Below, in pieces: positions 50,661-60,816 of a DNA stretch of 64,000 nucleotides. The notes under the pieces are model-generated. The model was not told where the DNA came from. It saw nothing but the letters and a program-made list of their open reading frames with translations, and made no database searches. Positions within the stretch are counted from its first letter, which is position 1. The number at the start of each line of letters is the position of its first letter. The stretch is from Blastococcus colisei (GTDB lineage Bacteria; Actinomycetota; Actinomycetes; Mycobacteriales; Geodermatophilaceae), in contig NZ_VFQE01000002.1 in NCBI RefSeq assembly GCF_006717095.1, forward strand, positions 62,001 to 126,000, in the 5' to 3' direction. Made by a program: the position numbers and the translations under genes.

Positions 50661-51499
50661 CGCTGGGTCACCCCCTCCGGCGGCGGCGGTCCCAGCCACG
50701 CGGGCCGGTTCTCCCCACGCGGCGCACGCCGGCGACCGCCACCACCCGCGTCGGCGGCGGCGACGAGCGCGGGCAGCCACGCGTCGCGGGCGGCGAGGCG
50801 GGCCAGGAGCTGATCCACGTACCGGGTGCGCAGGACGCCGGGCTCGTCCTCCAGCCAGTCATCGGGCACCTGGGCGAGGACGTTCTCCAGCAGCGGCCTG
50901 GTCACCCGGCCGGCCAGTGCCGCATCGGCGGCCGGCACCCGGGGCTCGCACTCCAGCAGCGCGTGCGCGGAGGCGTCGTAGGGGCGGCTGACGGCCGCCT
51001 CGGCTCCCGGCCAGTGGTGGTGGAACGTCAGGGCGGCGCCGTGGTCGATCAGCTCCAGCCGGCCGTGCCAGAACAGCATGTTGGGGTTCCGCCAGGACCG
51101 GTCGACGTTGCCGATCAGCGCGTCGAACCACAGCACCCGCCCGGCGAGTTCCGGGTCGACTCCGTCGGCTCCGGCCTCGAAGTCCAGCGCGCCGGGCAGG
51201 TAGTCCAGTCCCAGGTTGCGTCCGGCCGAGCGCTGCAGCAGTTCCTGCACCTCGACGTCGGGCTCCCCCACGGCCAGCTCGGGGACGACGTCGACGGTGA
51301 CCAGCGCGGGTACGGGGAGATCCAACGCCCGGGCGAGCTCGGCGCAGACCACCTCCGCGACGAGGACCTTCACGCCCTGGCCGGCGGCCCGCCACTTGAC
51401 CACGTAGGTGCCGAGGTCGTCGGCCTCCATGAGCCCCGGCAGCGAGCCACCCTCGCGCAGCGGGGTGACGTAGCGGGTGGCGGTGACGGCGGGCAGCAC
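50657..51499 (-). CDS. HipA-like kinase family protein
   Basis: The 280-residue protein resembles a compact HipA-type kinase. It has a nucleotide-lobe start (YVTPLREGGSLPGLMEADDL, TYVVKWRAAG), a catalytic loop NVDRSWRNPNMLFW and the metal-binding ELIDHGAALTF. It lacks the N-terminal domain of full-length HipA, and no HipB antitoxin gene is adjacent; the coupled gene is DUF3037. GTG 51499 follows TAGGTT (51514-51509) by 9 nt, another leaderless candidate. It may be a protein or small-molecule kinase. Confidence 0.8.
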   Translation of the reverse strand: MLPAVTATRYVTPLREGGSLPGLMEADDLGTYVVKWRAAGQGVKVLVAEVVCAELARALDLPVPALVTVDVVPELAVGEPDVEVQELLQRSAGRNLGLDYLPGALDFEAGADGVDPELAGRVLWFDALIGNVDRSWRNPNMLFWHGRLELIDHGAALTFHHHWPGAEAAVSRPYDASAHALLECEPRVPAADAALAGRVTRPLLENVLAQVPDDWLEDEPGVLRTRYVDQLLARLAARDAWLPALVAAADAGGGGRRRAPRGENRPAWLGPPPPEGVTQR

Positions 51500-51644
51500 A
51501 GTGCCGACAACCTAACCGGTTGCCCACCCCGGACCCCCGTCCCCCGCCTCGTCGTGGACACCGGACCCATCCGGGGGATCTCGCGCCCGGGTGGCTCAAG
51601 CAGTCGCCACCGCGGTCCGATCAGGAAGAGAGGACAGCCGGGGG

Positions 51645-53240
51645 GTGAGGGTCGTGCAGCGAGAGCGGACGGACGGCGTCGCCGCCCTGCGCGTGCGCGT
51701 GCTGCGCGAGGCCGCCGTCGTCCTCGCACTGACCGTGTCCTTCGGCGTGGCGAGCGTCGTCTGGGACCTGCCGCAGCTGCTGACGGGGCCCTTGGACGAC
51801 GCCGTCCTGATCCTGGCGTTCTCCCACCTGCTGATGATGGTCTTCGGCAAGCGGCGATCGGACGAGCTCAAGGCCGAGGCGGACTCCCGGCGGCTCGCCG
51901 AGGAGGAGCTGCGTCACCGCGCCCGGCACGACGCCCTGACCGGGCTGCTCAACAGGTCGGCGCTCGTCGAGGAGATCGACGCCGCGGTGGCCGCGGACGC
52001 GGAGGTCGCGGTCGTCCTCGTCGACCTCGACCGCTTCACGGAGGTCAACGGCACGCTCGGCCACCACGTCGGTGACGCGTTGCTGATGGCGGTCTCCGAC
52101 CGCCTCTCCGACGGGTTCGGCAGCGACGCGGTCCTGGCGCGCCTCGGTGGCGACGAGTTCGCCGTCCTGCTGTCCGGCGCCGGGACACCGGAGGCTGAAC
52201 TGGCGGCCGAACGCGCGCTGCAGTCCGTCCGGCGCCCCTTCCCCGTCGCGGGCCTCTCGCTGGAGATCGACGGCAGCTGCGGGGTGGCCGTCGGCGGCAG
52301 TACCGCCGCCGACCTGCTGCGGCACGCCGACATCGCCAAGCACGCCGCGAAGGCCGATCGCCTCGGGTTCGTCGTCTACCGCCCGGAGCTGGACGCGGGC
52401 GCTCCGGAGAAGCTCGCGCTCTTCGGAGACCTGCGACGGGCGATCCGGGACGGCGACCTGCTCGTGCACTACCAGCCCAAGGTCCGCGTCGAGGACGGCC
52501 GGGTGGTGGGCGTGGAGGCGCTGGTCCGCTGGGACCACCCCGACCGCGGCATGGTGCCCCCCGCGCTGTTCGTCCCGGTCGCCGAGCAGACCGGGCTGAT
52601 CCGCCCGCTGACCGACGCCGTGCTGGACCGCGCCCTCGCTGACTGCGCGACGTGGCGCCGGCAGGGTCTGGACCTCACCGTCGCGGTCAACCTCTCGGCC
52701 CGGAGCCTGCTCGATCTCTCCCTCCCCGAGCGGGTGGCCGCGTCGCTGCGGACCCACGCGCTGCCCAGTTCGTGCCTCGAACTCGAGATCACCGAGAGCG
52801 CGGCCATGAAGGATCCGGGGCGCGCCCTCGAGATCCTGCACCGTCTGCGCGCTCTCGGCGTGCACCTGTCGGTCGACGACTACGGCACTGGGCACGCGTC
52901 CCTCGCCTACCTGACCCGCCTGCCGGTGGGCACGCTGAAGATCGACAGGTCCTTCGTGCAGACGATGGAACTGGACTCCAGCGACCGGGTCATCGTGCGC
53001 AGCACCATCGACCTGGCCCACGGCCTCGGGCTGCGGGTGGTAGCCGAGGGCGTGGAGACCCGCGCCACCTGGGCGGAGCTGGCTCAGCTCGGTTGCGACG
53101 AGGCGCAGGGCTTCTGGCTGGCGCGTCCCGGCCCCGGCGAGACGATCCCGGCCGGCGTGACCGAGCTCGAGCGGCGGTTGGCGTCCTCGGGGATCCCACC
53201 GGGCGGCCGCACCCGTGCCGCCCGCAGACTGATCCGGTGA
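51645..53240 (+). CDS. Membrane GGDEF-EAL c-di-GMP protein
   Basis: A 531-residue protein has two N-terminal membrane helices (VLREAAVVLALTVSFGVASV, LDDAVLILAFSHLLMMVF). A cyclase domain follows (RHDALTGLLNRSALVEEIDA, ARLGGDEFAVLL), then a phosphodiesterase domain (VHYQPKVRVEDGRV, GVEALVRWDHPDRG, DDYGTGHASLAYLT, EGVETRATW). Both active motifs are intact. The GTG 51645 start is preceded by GAGAGGA. It may balance synthesis and breakdown of c-di-GMP; no sensor domain is visible beyond the short membrane part. Confidence 0.88.
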   Translation: MRVVQRERTDGVAALRVRVLREAAVVLALTVSFGVASVVWDLPQLLTGPLDDAVLILAFSHLLMMVFGKRRSDELKAEADSRRLAEEELRHRARHDALTGLLNRSALVEEIDAAVAADAEVAVVLVDLDRFTEVNGTLGHHVGDALLMAVSDRLSDGFGSDAVLARLGGDEFAVLLSGAGTPEAELAAERALQSVRRPFPVAGLSLEIDGSCGVAVGGSTAADLLRHADIAKHAAKADRLGFVVYRPELDAGAPEKLALFGDLRRAIRDGDLLVHYQPKVRVEDGRVVGVEALVRWDHPDRGMVPPALFVPVAEQTGLIRPLTDAVLDRALADCATWRRQGLDLTVAVNLSARSLLDLSLPERVAASLRTHALPSSCLELEITESAAMKDPGRALEILHRLRALGVHLSVDDYGTGHASLAYLTRLPVGTLKIDRSFVQTMELDSSDRVIVRSTIDLAHGLGLRVVAEGVETRATWAELAQLGCDEAQGFWLARPGPGETIPAGVTELERRLASSGIPPGGRTRAARRLIR

Positions 53241-53268
53241 TCACCGCTCGCGTGCGCCCGGCCCCCTG

Positions 53269-53814
53269 ATGGCACTGCTGGTGGCCGCCGACCCGGCCCG
53301 GCTGCTCGCCGCCCCGCTCACCTACGACGCCGTCGGCACCGCGTGCACGGGACGGGTGCCCGCGGGCTTCCGGGGCGCCCGGCACAGCGCCGTCGTCGGC
53401 TCGGGCCGGGCGGACTTCGAGCGGGCCGTGGCCGCGGTCTTCGACTGGCGGGCGCAGCGCGGCGCCGGACTGCGGGTGCGCGCCACCGGCCCGAGCAGAG
53501 CACCGGGCACGGTCGTCGTCCTCACCGCGGGCCTCCCCCGGCTCGGCTACGACATCCCCTGCCGGGTGGTGTGGGCGCGGACCGAGGGTGACGAGCGCGG
53601 CTTCGCCTACGGCACCCTGCCCGGCCATCCGGAGAGCGGCGAGGAGTGCTTCCTGGTCCGGCTGACACCGGCCGGGGACGTCGTCTACGAGATCCGGGTG
53701 TTCTTCCGGTTGGCCTCGCCCCTGGCCAGGTTGGGAGGCCCGGTCAGCCTGCTCGCCCAGCGCCTGGCCACCCACCGGTACGTGACGGCGATCCGGCGGG
53801 CCGTCCGCGGCTGA
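53269..53814 (+). CDS. DUF1990 family protein
   Basis: The 181-residue protein matches DUF1990: PLTYDAVGTACTGRVPAGFR, FERAVAAVFDWRAQRGAGLR, and late GHPESGEECFLVRL and YEIRVFFRLASPLARLGGP. The family is close to the SRPBCC fold and has no established function. It begins 28 nt after the c-di-GMP gene and may be co-transcribed. Confidence 0.85.
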   Translation: MALLVAADPARLLAAPLTYDAVGTACTGRVPAGFRGARHSAVVGSGRADFERAVAAVFDWRAQRGAGLRVRATGPSRAPGTVVVLTAGLPRLGYDIPCRVVWARTEGDERGFAYGTLPGHPESGEECFLVRLTPAGDVVYEIRVFFRLASPLARLGGPVSLLAQRLATHRYVTAIRRAVRG

Positions 53815-53982
53815 CCCTGCCCCGTCCGCGACACGGTGCACCTCCGCCGTTCCGCTGGGTGGCAACGCGCCGGATGCAGCCGGGCGCCTCCGTCCGCCGC
53901 GTCGGCGGCGGCCCGTCGAAGGACGCACCTCACGAAGGTGTGCCGTCGAGGGAGCCGTCGGCACGCATCTTCGGAGGGACCC

Positions 53983-54801
53983 GTGGCAGAGAGGCCTGCA
54001 GACCGGGGCACCCGGCGCGCGCGACGCGGCGAGTCCGTCACTGCCCAGTGGCTGGCCCTGCCGGGGTGGCGGAAGCCGCTGGACACACTGCTCGCCCTGA
54101 TCGTGACGGCGGCGGCAGCGTGGCTCGCCCTGATGGTCGTTCCCGCCGCGATGAACTCGGGCGCGGCCTCCGGCGTCGAGGCGGCCCGCGGCCACGGACC
54201 GGTGCACGATGCCGCCGGGCCGAGCCACCGGGCGACGACGGACCTGGGCGAGTGGATCGCCGGTCCGGTCGTCACCGGATCCGGTTCCCCGGCGCCTGGG
54301 ACGACGCCGGCGCCTGCGGCGAGCGCCCCGACGCCCACCAGCGTCATCCGCCAGGCGGAGGCGAGCGCTCCGTCGCGGGCGGCGGCCGCACGCGCGACAC
54401 CGGCACGGACGTCCCCGAGGACGACCGCCCCCTCACCGGCCCAGGCTGCTGCGGCTCCGACGACGACGTCGGCGCCGGCCGTCACCGAGGCGCCGGGCAC
54501 GACCGCGGCACCCACCAGCGAGCCGACCACCACCGCATCGGCGACGACCAGCGCGGCGCCCACCAGCAGCGCGGCGCCCACCGGCAGCGCGGCGCCCACC
54601 AGCAGCGCGGCGCCCACCAGCAGCGCGGCGCCCACCAGCAGCGCGGCGCCCACCAGCAGCGCGGCGCCCACCAGCAGCGCGGCGCCCACCAGCAGCACGA
54701 CCCCGACGACCAGCGCGACACCGACGACCAGCGCGACACCGACGACCAGTGCGACACCGACGGCCAGCGAATCGACCGCCACGGATACGACGGTGCCGTG
54801 A
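53983..54801 (+). CDS. Single-pass protein with Ala/Pro/Thr/Ser tandem-repeat region
   Basis: A 272-residue protein has a basic N-terminus, one membrane helix (LLALIVTAAAAWLALMVVPA) and a long extracytoplasmic Ala/Pro/Thr/Ser-rich region. Its distal part is built of hexapeptides AAPTSS (eight copies) and ATPTTS-type units (four). This looks like a cell-wall-spanning or O-mannosylated stalk, but no anchoring or catalytic domain is present. GGAGGG precedes GTG 53983. The repeats may vary in number between strains. Confidence 0.7.
   Translation: MAERPADRGTRRARRGESVTAQWLALPGWRKPLDTLLALIVTAAAAWLALMVVPAAMNSGAASGVEAARGHGPVHDAAGPSHRATTDLGEWIAGPVVTGSGSPAPGTTPAPAASAPTPTSVIRQAEASAPSRAAAARATPARTSPRTTAPSPAQAAAAPTTTSAPAVTEAPGTTAAPTSEPTTTASATTSAAPTSSAAPTGSAAPTSSAAPTSSAAPTSSAAPTSSAAPTSSAAPTSSTTPTTSATPTTSATPTTSATPTASESTATDTTVP
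54553..54768 (+). repeat. 18-bp tandem repeat, twelve units
   Basis: Eight units of GCGGCGCCCACCAGCAGC (54553-54696; the second has one change) are followed by four diverged units of the type GCGACACCGACGACCAGC (54697-54768). All keep the reading frame of the surrounding gene. The array is uninterrupted, so it is not a CRISPR. Confidence 0.95.
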
Positions 54802-54814
54802 CCGCCGCCTCCCC

Positions 54815-55639
54815 TCAGTCGTCGGCGCCTGCCGCCCGGCGCTCCTGCTCGATCAGCTCCTTGCTCCGCACCAGACGAGTCATGGTGACGACGAGCAGGC
54901 CACCGGCCATGTTGAACAGGACCGTGTACCAGAACCACGCCAGCCAGTCCCCGTAGCCGAACGGGGCACCGGCGTGCAGCGCGCCGAAGATCAGCAGCGA
55001 GTCCAGGATCGAGTGGAACAGCTGAAGTCCGGCCAGGAGGAAGCCGCCGATGACGGAGGCGATGATCTTCCCGCCCTCCGAGTGCGCGCCGTGCTGCATG
55101 CGGGTCATCAACGTGATGACGGCGCCCCCCAGGAAGGCCAGACAGACCGACTGCAGGTCCAGCGGTGCCTCGACGAAGTGCACCGCGGACTCGACGGCGG
55201 TGCTCGTCAGGTCGGGGAACCCCTGCACGACCAGCCACATGACCAGCCAGCCGCCGATCAGGTTCGCCACCAGCGTCCCGGCCCACAACTTGGCCAGTTG
55301 TGCCGTGTCCGCCCGGCCGGCGAACACCGCGGTGACCGGAACGAGGAACCCCTCGGTGAACAGCTCGCTGCGGCCGAGCATCAGGGCGATGAAACCGATG
55401 CTGAAGGCCAGCCCCGCCAGCAGTTCGCTGCCCGTCGCGGCGAGGACCGCCAGCAGAGCCAGCACGCCGACGGCTACCTCCAGCCCGCCCGCCAGTCCGG
55501 TGGCCAGCACTTCGTGCCACCGGCGGTGCAGGCGCTGCGCGCCCTCGCTGACGATCTTCTCGAACGCCTCGGCGATCTCGTCCTCCGCAGGCGCGTCGGT
55601 CTCGCCCAGCTCGGCACGCTTCCGGTCCTGCTCGTCCAC
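54815..55639 (-). CDS. Formate/nitrite transporter (FNT) family channel
   Basis: This 274-residue protein has a charged N-terminal 45 residues and six hydrophobic helices. The FNT motif LGRSELFTEGFLVPVTAVFA and the region WAGTLVANLIGGWLVMWLVV are of the YfdC subtype. FNT pentamers conduct small monovalent anions such as formate, nitrite or lactate; the YfdC group has no settled substrate. The gene is convergent with the repeat protein (14-nt gap). Confidence 0.85.
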   Translation of the reverse strand: MDEQDRKRAELGETDAPAEDEIAEAFEKIVSEGAQRLHRRWHEVLATGLAGGLEVAVGVLALLAVLAATGSELLAGLAFSIGFIALMLGRSELFTEGFLVPVTAVFAGRADTAQLAKLWAGTLVANLIGGWLVMWLVVQGFPDLTSTAVESAVHFVEAPLDLQSVCLAFLGGAVITLMTRMQHGAHSEGGKIIASVIGGFLLAGLQLFHSILDSLLIFGALHAGAPFGYGDWLAWFWYTVLFNMAGGLLVVTMTRLVRSKELIEQERRAAGADD

Positions 55640-55945
55640 TGCTCCTCCTCACCCATCGGACGCCGGGGCCGGAGGAAAGCGCCGATCGTCGCGCCCCGCC
55701 TACCCCCGGCCGGCTGGTTCCATCCACCGCAGCCGACCCGACGTCGCGCGGCATCGCCCCGGAGCACCCGGCGTGCTCGCCGGGAGGAAGGCCGACGCCG
55801 AGCTGGCCGCGGCGACGGTCGCCGCGCTCGGCATGTGCCGCGCCTGGGACCGCGCCCCCGGTGGGCGCCTCGATGGTGCCGCCGACGGTCTGATCGGTCG
55901 GCAAGGCTCGGAGCCGGGCCGCATCGCGGCCCCGGCCCCGGTTGC
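55640..55945. other. 306-bp region without a recognised gene
   Basis: This stretch, upstream of the FNT gene and beyond the stop of the proline-rich membrane protein, is very GC-rich. The short frames on both strands look like shadows. It should contain the promoter of the FNT gene, but I see no clear hexamers, hairpins or repeats. Confidence 0.4.
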
Positions 55946-56563
55946 TCAGCGGCCCGGGGGCCGGTGGTACGAGCCGGGCCCCGACGCGGCCGGCGGGTAG
56001 GGACCGGGCCCCGGCGGCGGAGGCGTGTAGGACCTCGGCGGTGGTGGCGCCCCGTGGGAGCCCGGTGGCGGCGGCGCGTAGTAGCCGGCGTGCGGCGCAG
56101 GGGTCGGCTGGTCGTCGACGAACGGGATCGTGACGCTGTACTGCTGGTAGAGCTTCGCCCCGTCCTCCACCGTCAGGTGACCGAACCGGAGCAGGCTCGC
56201 CAGGCCCTCCAGCTCGGCGTTCGCGGCCTCGGCACTGGCCAGCCGTGCGACGTCCTCCTGGGACTTGCCGATGTTCGTCAGGACGGCGGCGGCGACCGAG
56301 ACCAGCAGGGCGAGCAGGCACAGCACCTGCCAGACGGTCGCGTCGCTGGCCAGCCCGAGGACGTCCTGGACGGACTCGGCGAACGGCTGGCCGCCGAAAG
56401 CCGGCCCGGCCGTGAAGACGGCGGCCAGCGAGGTCAGCACGACCGTGACGGTGGCGCGCCGGCGGGTGCGCGGCCGGTGGTAGCGGAGGAACGCCTGCAC
56501 CGACGCCCGGCGCGCGTCGATCCGCCACAGGAGGTCTCGACGGAGATCGCTGTCATCGGCCAT
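55946..56563 (-). CDS. Two-helix membrane protein with proline-rich tail
   Basis: A 205-residue protein has two hydrophobic segments (VTVVLTSLAAVFTAG, WQVLCLLALLVSVAAAVLTN) flanking a loop. A soluble helical region follows (DVARLASAEAANAELEGLAS, FGHLTVEDGAKLYQQYSVTI), then a C-terminal tail of PPPPG-type repeats, probably disordered. It resembles SLATT-like membrane effectors only in helix layout; no family is certain. No coupled neighbour is present. Confidence 0.6.
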   Translation of the reverse strand: MADDSDLRRDLLWRIDARRASVQAFLRYHRPRTRRRATVTVVLTSLAAVFTAGPAFGGQPFAESVQDVLGLASDATVWQVLCLLALLVSVAAAVLTNIGKSQEDVARLASAEAANAELEGLASLLRFGHLTVEDGAKLYQQYSVTIPFVDDQPTPAPHAGYYAPPPPGSHGAPPPPRSYTPPPPGPGPYPPAASGPGSYHRPPGR

Positions 56564-56669
56564 GAGCCGTCTCCCACCCGCGGGTTGCGCCTGCCCGGAA
56601 GCGTAGCGGCGACAGCGACCGCCGAGGTGACTTCGCGGCGCGCGATGCCGACCCCGCCGGGTGACCGTC

Positions 56670-57401
56670 TCAGGCGGGTGTCCCGCTGGGGCCGAAGCGC
56701 TCCACCCGGACGTCGGCGGCGGGGTATCCCATCCCGACGAGCAGCTGGCTCGCCGCCTCCGCGAACGACGAGGAGCCGCAGACGTAGGCCGTCTGCCCGG
56801 GCTCCCACAACGGCACGAGGTCGGGAGCCGTCAGCCGCCCGGCCGTGCGGATGCCGCGCGCCTCGCGGGTGAGCACGACCAGCGCGCCGGCGTCCACGAG
56901 TTCCTCGGCGTAGGGCAGCTCGGCGAGGGTGCGGCTGGAGACCGCCACCCGCAGCAGGTCCAGCCGGCCCAGATCGCGGGCGTGCCGGATCATCGCGATG
57001 AACGGGACGACGCCGAAGCCGCCTGCGACCAGCAGCGCCGGCGTCTCGCCGTCCCAGACGAACCAGCCGCCGATCGGCCCGCGGACCTCCAGCTCGTCAC
57101 CGGGCTCCACGACGTCGGCGAGGTAGGTGGACACCTCGCCGTCGTCCAGCCGCTCGACGAACAGCTCGACCAGCGGGTCGCCGGGGGCCGACGCCACCGA
57201 GTACGACCGCTGGGCGGTGTACCCGTCCTCGGCGGTCAGCCGGACGACGTAGTGCTGCCCGGGCATGTGGTCGATCCGGTCCGCGACGTCGAGGCGCAGC
57301 TCGACCGAACGCCGGAGAGGTCGGCGCACACCCGCGACCGTCGCCGTCCGCCAGCCTCCCCTGGGCGCGTCGGGGCCGGGTGATCCCAGCTCCTCAGTCA
57401 C
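56670..57401 (-). CDS. Ferredoxin-NADP reductase-type flavoprotein
   Basis: The 243-residue oxidoreductase has a flavin-binding barrel (QRSYSVASAPGD), the NAD(P)-binding domain motif LLVAGGFGVVPFIAMIRHA, and the terminal VCGSSSFAEAASQLL. No ferredoxin domain is attached. Its GTG overlaps the end of the molybdopterin gene by 8 nt. The two probably form a pair in which this protein passes electrons to or from the molybdenum subunit, an arrangement common in actinobacteria. Confidence 0.85.
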   Translation of the reverse strand: MTEELGSPGPDAPRGGWRTATVAGVRRPLRRSVELRLDVADRIDHMPGQHYVVRLTAEDGYTAQRSYSVASAPGDPLVELFVERLDDGEVSTYLADVVEPGDELEVRGPIGGWFVWDGETPALLVAGGFGVVPFIAMIRHARDLGRLDLLRVAVSSRTLAELPYAEELVDAGALVVLTREARGIRTAGRLTAPDLVPLWEPGQTAYVCGSSSFAEAASQLLVGMGYPAADVRVERFGPSGTPA

Positions 57402-57996
57402 CCTGGTACCGCTGCTGCCGCCACGGGTCCCCGAGGTCGTGGTAGCCGTTCTGCTCCCAGAACCCCTGCTGGTCGCGCGCCAGGAGGGTCAGCTTGCTGA
57501 TCCACTTGGCGCTCTTCCAGAAATACAGGTGCGGCACCAGCAGCCGGACCGGGCCGCCGTGCTCGATCGGCAACGGCTTGCCGTCGAACTCCCAGACCAC
57601 CCAGGCCTGGCCGCCGGTCACGTGCTCCAGGGGCAGGTTGGTCGTGTAGCCGGTCTTTGACGTCGCCATGACGAAGTGCGCGTCAGCGGTGGGCCGGGCG
57701 GCTTCCAGCAGGGTGTCGACGCTGACGCCGGCGAAGGAGGTGTCGAACTTCGACCAGGTGGTGACGCAGTGGATGTCGCCGCGGTACTCCGACGGCGGCA
57801 ACCGGTGCGCCTCGTCCCAGGTCCAGGTGGTCGGCGACTCGACCCTCCCGTCGACGGTGATGCTCCACGTCTCGGGGGCGATGCGCGGCGTGGGCTCGGC
57901 GGTCAGCACCGGCCAGTCGCTGCCCACGTCGTACTGGCCGGGTGGCAGCCGGGGGTCGCGTTGGCGGCGGCCGAGGAATCCTCTGGTCGGTCCGGG
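57394..57996 (-). CDS. Sulfite oxidase-like molybdopterin-dependent oxidoreductase
   Basis: The 200-residue protein has the sulfite-oxidase-fold molybdenum domain: PETWSITVDGRVESPTTW, YRGDIHCVTTWSKFD with the molybdenum-ligand Cys, and PLPIEHGGPVRLLVPHLYF. It is shorter than MsrP, lacks a Tat signal and is presumably cytosolic. GGGGAGGA lies about 8 nt before GTG 57996, so I prefer this start to the longer frame (58032). The substrate is unknown. It is coupled to the flavin reductase gene. Confidence 0.85.
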   Translation of the reverse strand, partial: PGPTRGFLGRRQRDPRLPPGQYDVGSDWPVLTAEPTPRIAPETWSITVDGRVESPTTWTWDEAHRLPPSEYRGDIHCVTTWSKFDTSFAGVSVDTLLEAARPTADAHFVMATSKTGYTTNLPLEHVTGGQAWVVWEFDGKPLPIEHGGPVRLLVPHLYFWKSAKWISKLTLLARDQQGFWEQNGYHDLGDPWRQQRYQGD

Positions 57997-58143
57997 CACG
58001 GCGTCGTCCTCCCCATCCGAGGGACGCGGCAACCCACACCCCCGCCCGCGCAGCGCCTGACCCTAGACCTGAGCTGCGGTGAGGGCACCCTTACATGATC
58101 CGAGTCACCACGTGTTTACCTGGCCGCAAACTCGGCAGGGACC

Positions 58144-58149
58144 TAGCTT
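58144..58149 (+). promoter_or_regulatory. Putative -10 box of a leaderless sdh transcript
   Basis: TAGCTT ends 6 nt before the sdhC GTG (58156) and no ribosome site is present. The same hexamer precedes dapD. A clear -35 was not found. Confidence 0.4.
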
Positions 58150-58155
58150 GTTCCT

Positions 58156-58857
58156 GTGGTGACAGTGACGCACGCGGGACGACGGACGCCGAAGGTCGCG
58201 AAGACCAACTCCGTCTTCAAGAAGGCCGTGATGGCGGTCAGCGGCATCATCATGGTGCTGTACCTGATCGCGCACGTGGTCGGGAACCTGAAGGCCTTCT
58301 CCGGGGCGGAGGCCTTCAACTCCTACTCCGGGTGGATCCGCACTGTCGGCAATCCGGCGTTGCCGGGCGCCACGGCGCTGTGGGCCATCCGGATCGTGCT
58401 TCTCGTCGCGGTCGTCGCGCACATCTGGGCGGCCGTCTCGCTGTGGCGGCAGGCCAAGCGGGCGCGCCCCGACGGCTACGTCACGAAGAAGTCGGTGGCC
58501 CAGAGCTACGCCTCACGAACCATGCGCTGGGGCGGCGTGATCGTGCTGGCCTTCATCATCTACCACATCCTCGACCTCACCACCGGCACGGTGAACGCGG
58601 AGGGCTTCGACAGCACGCCCTACGACCGGCTCGTCGCGAGCTTCTCCAACCCCTTCGTCACGGCCTTCTACGCGATCTCGGTGATCCTGCTGGGCATGCA
58701 CCTGCGGCACGGCATCTGGAGCGCCACCCAGACCCTGGGGCAGAGCAACCGCCGCCGCGAGAAGACGGTCAGCCTGTTCGCCCTCGCGTTCTCGGTCGTC
58801 CTGACCCTCGGCTTCCTGCTGGTGCCGTTCTCCGTCCTCTTCGGGCTCATCGACTAA
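58156..58857 (+). CDS. sdhC: Succinate dehydrogenase cytochrome b subunit (b558 family)
   Basis: This 233-residue membrane anchor has five helices. Conserved haem-ligating histidines lie in LYLIAHVVGNL, VVAHIWAAVSLW, FIIYHILDLTTG and LLGMHLRHGIWSATQTLG, as in the di-haem b558 type with quinones. It anchors SdhA and SdhB and passes electrons to menaquinone. It heads the sdhCAB operon, 12 nt before sdhA. The GTG start has a leaderless-type -10 in front. Confidence 0.92.
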   Translation: MVTVTHAGRRTPKVAKTNSVFKKAVMAVSGIIMVLYLIAHVVGNLKAFSGAEAFNSYSGWIRTVGNPALPGATALWAIRIVLLVAVVAHIWAAVSLWRQAKRARPDGYVTKKSVAQSYASRTMRWGGVIVLAFIIYHILDLTTGTVNAEGFDSTPYDRLVASFSNPFVTAFYAISVILLGMHLRHGIWSATQTLGQSNRRREKTVSLFALAFSVVLTLGFLLVPFSVLFGLID

Positions 58858-58869
58858 GGAGCTCCAGCG

Positions 58870-60812
<1,943 letters not shown>

Positions 60813-60816
<4 letters not shown>

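Noticed and set aside
54553-54768. Regularly spaced repeats suggesting a CRISPR array
   Set aside because: There are no unique spacers. The units are contiguous and maintain a coding frame.
54209-56872. Long plus-strand open frame of about 890 codons over the repeat, FNT and membrane-protein region
   Set aside because: It runs antisense to the FNT gene and out of frame with the repeat protein. The product is low-complexity.
57996-58032. Longer N-terminus of the molybdopterin oxidoreductase from 58032
   Set aside because: The longer start is a TTG without a ribosome site, while GTG 57996 has a strong one at normal spacing.
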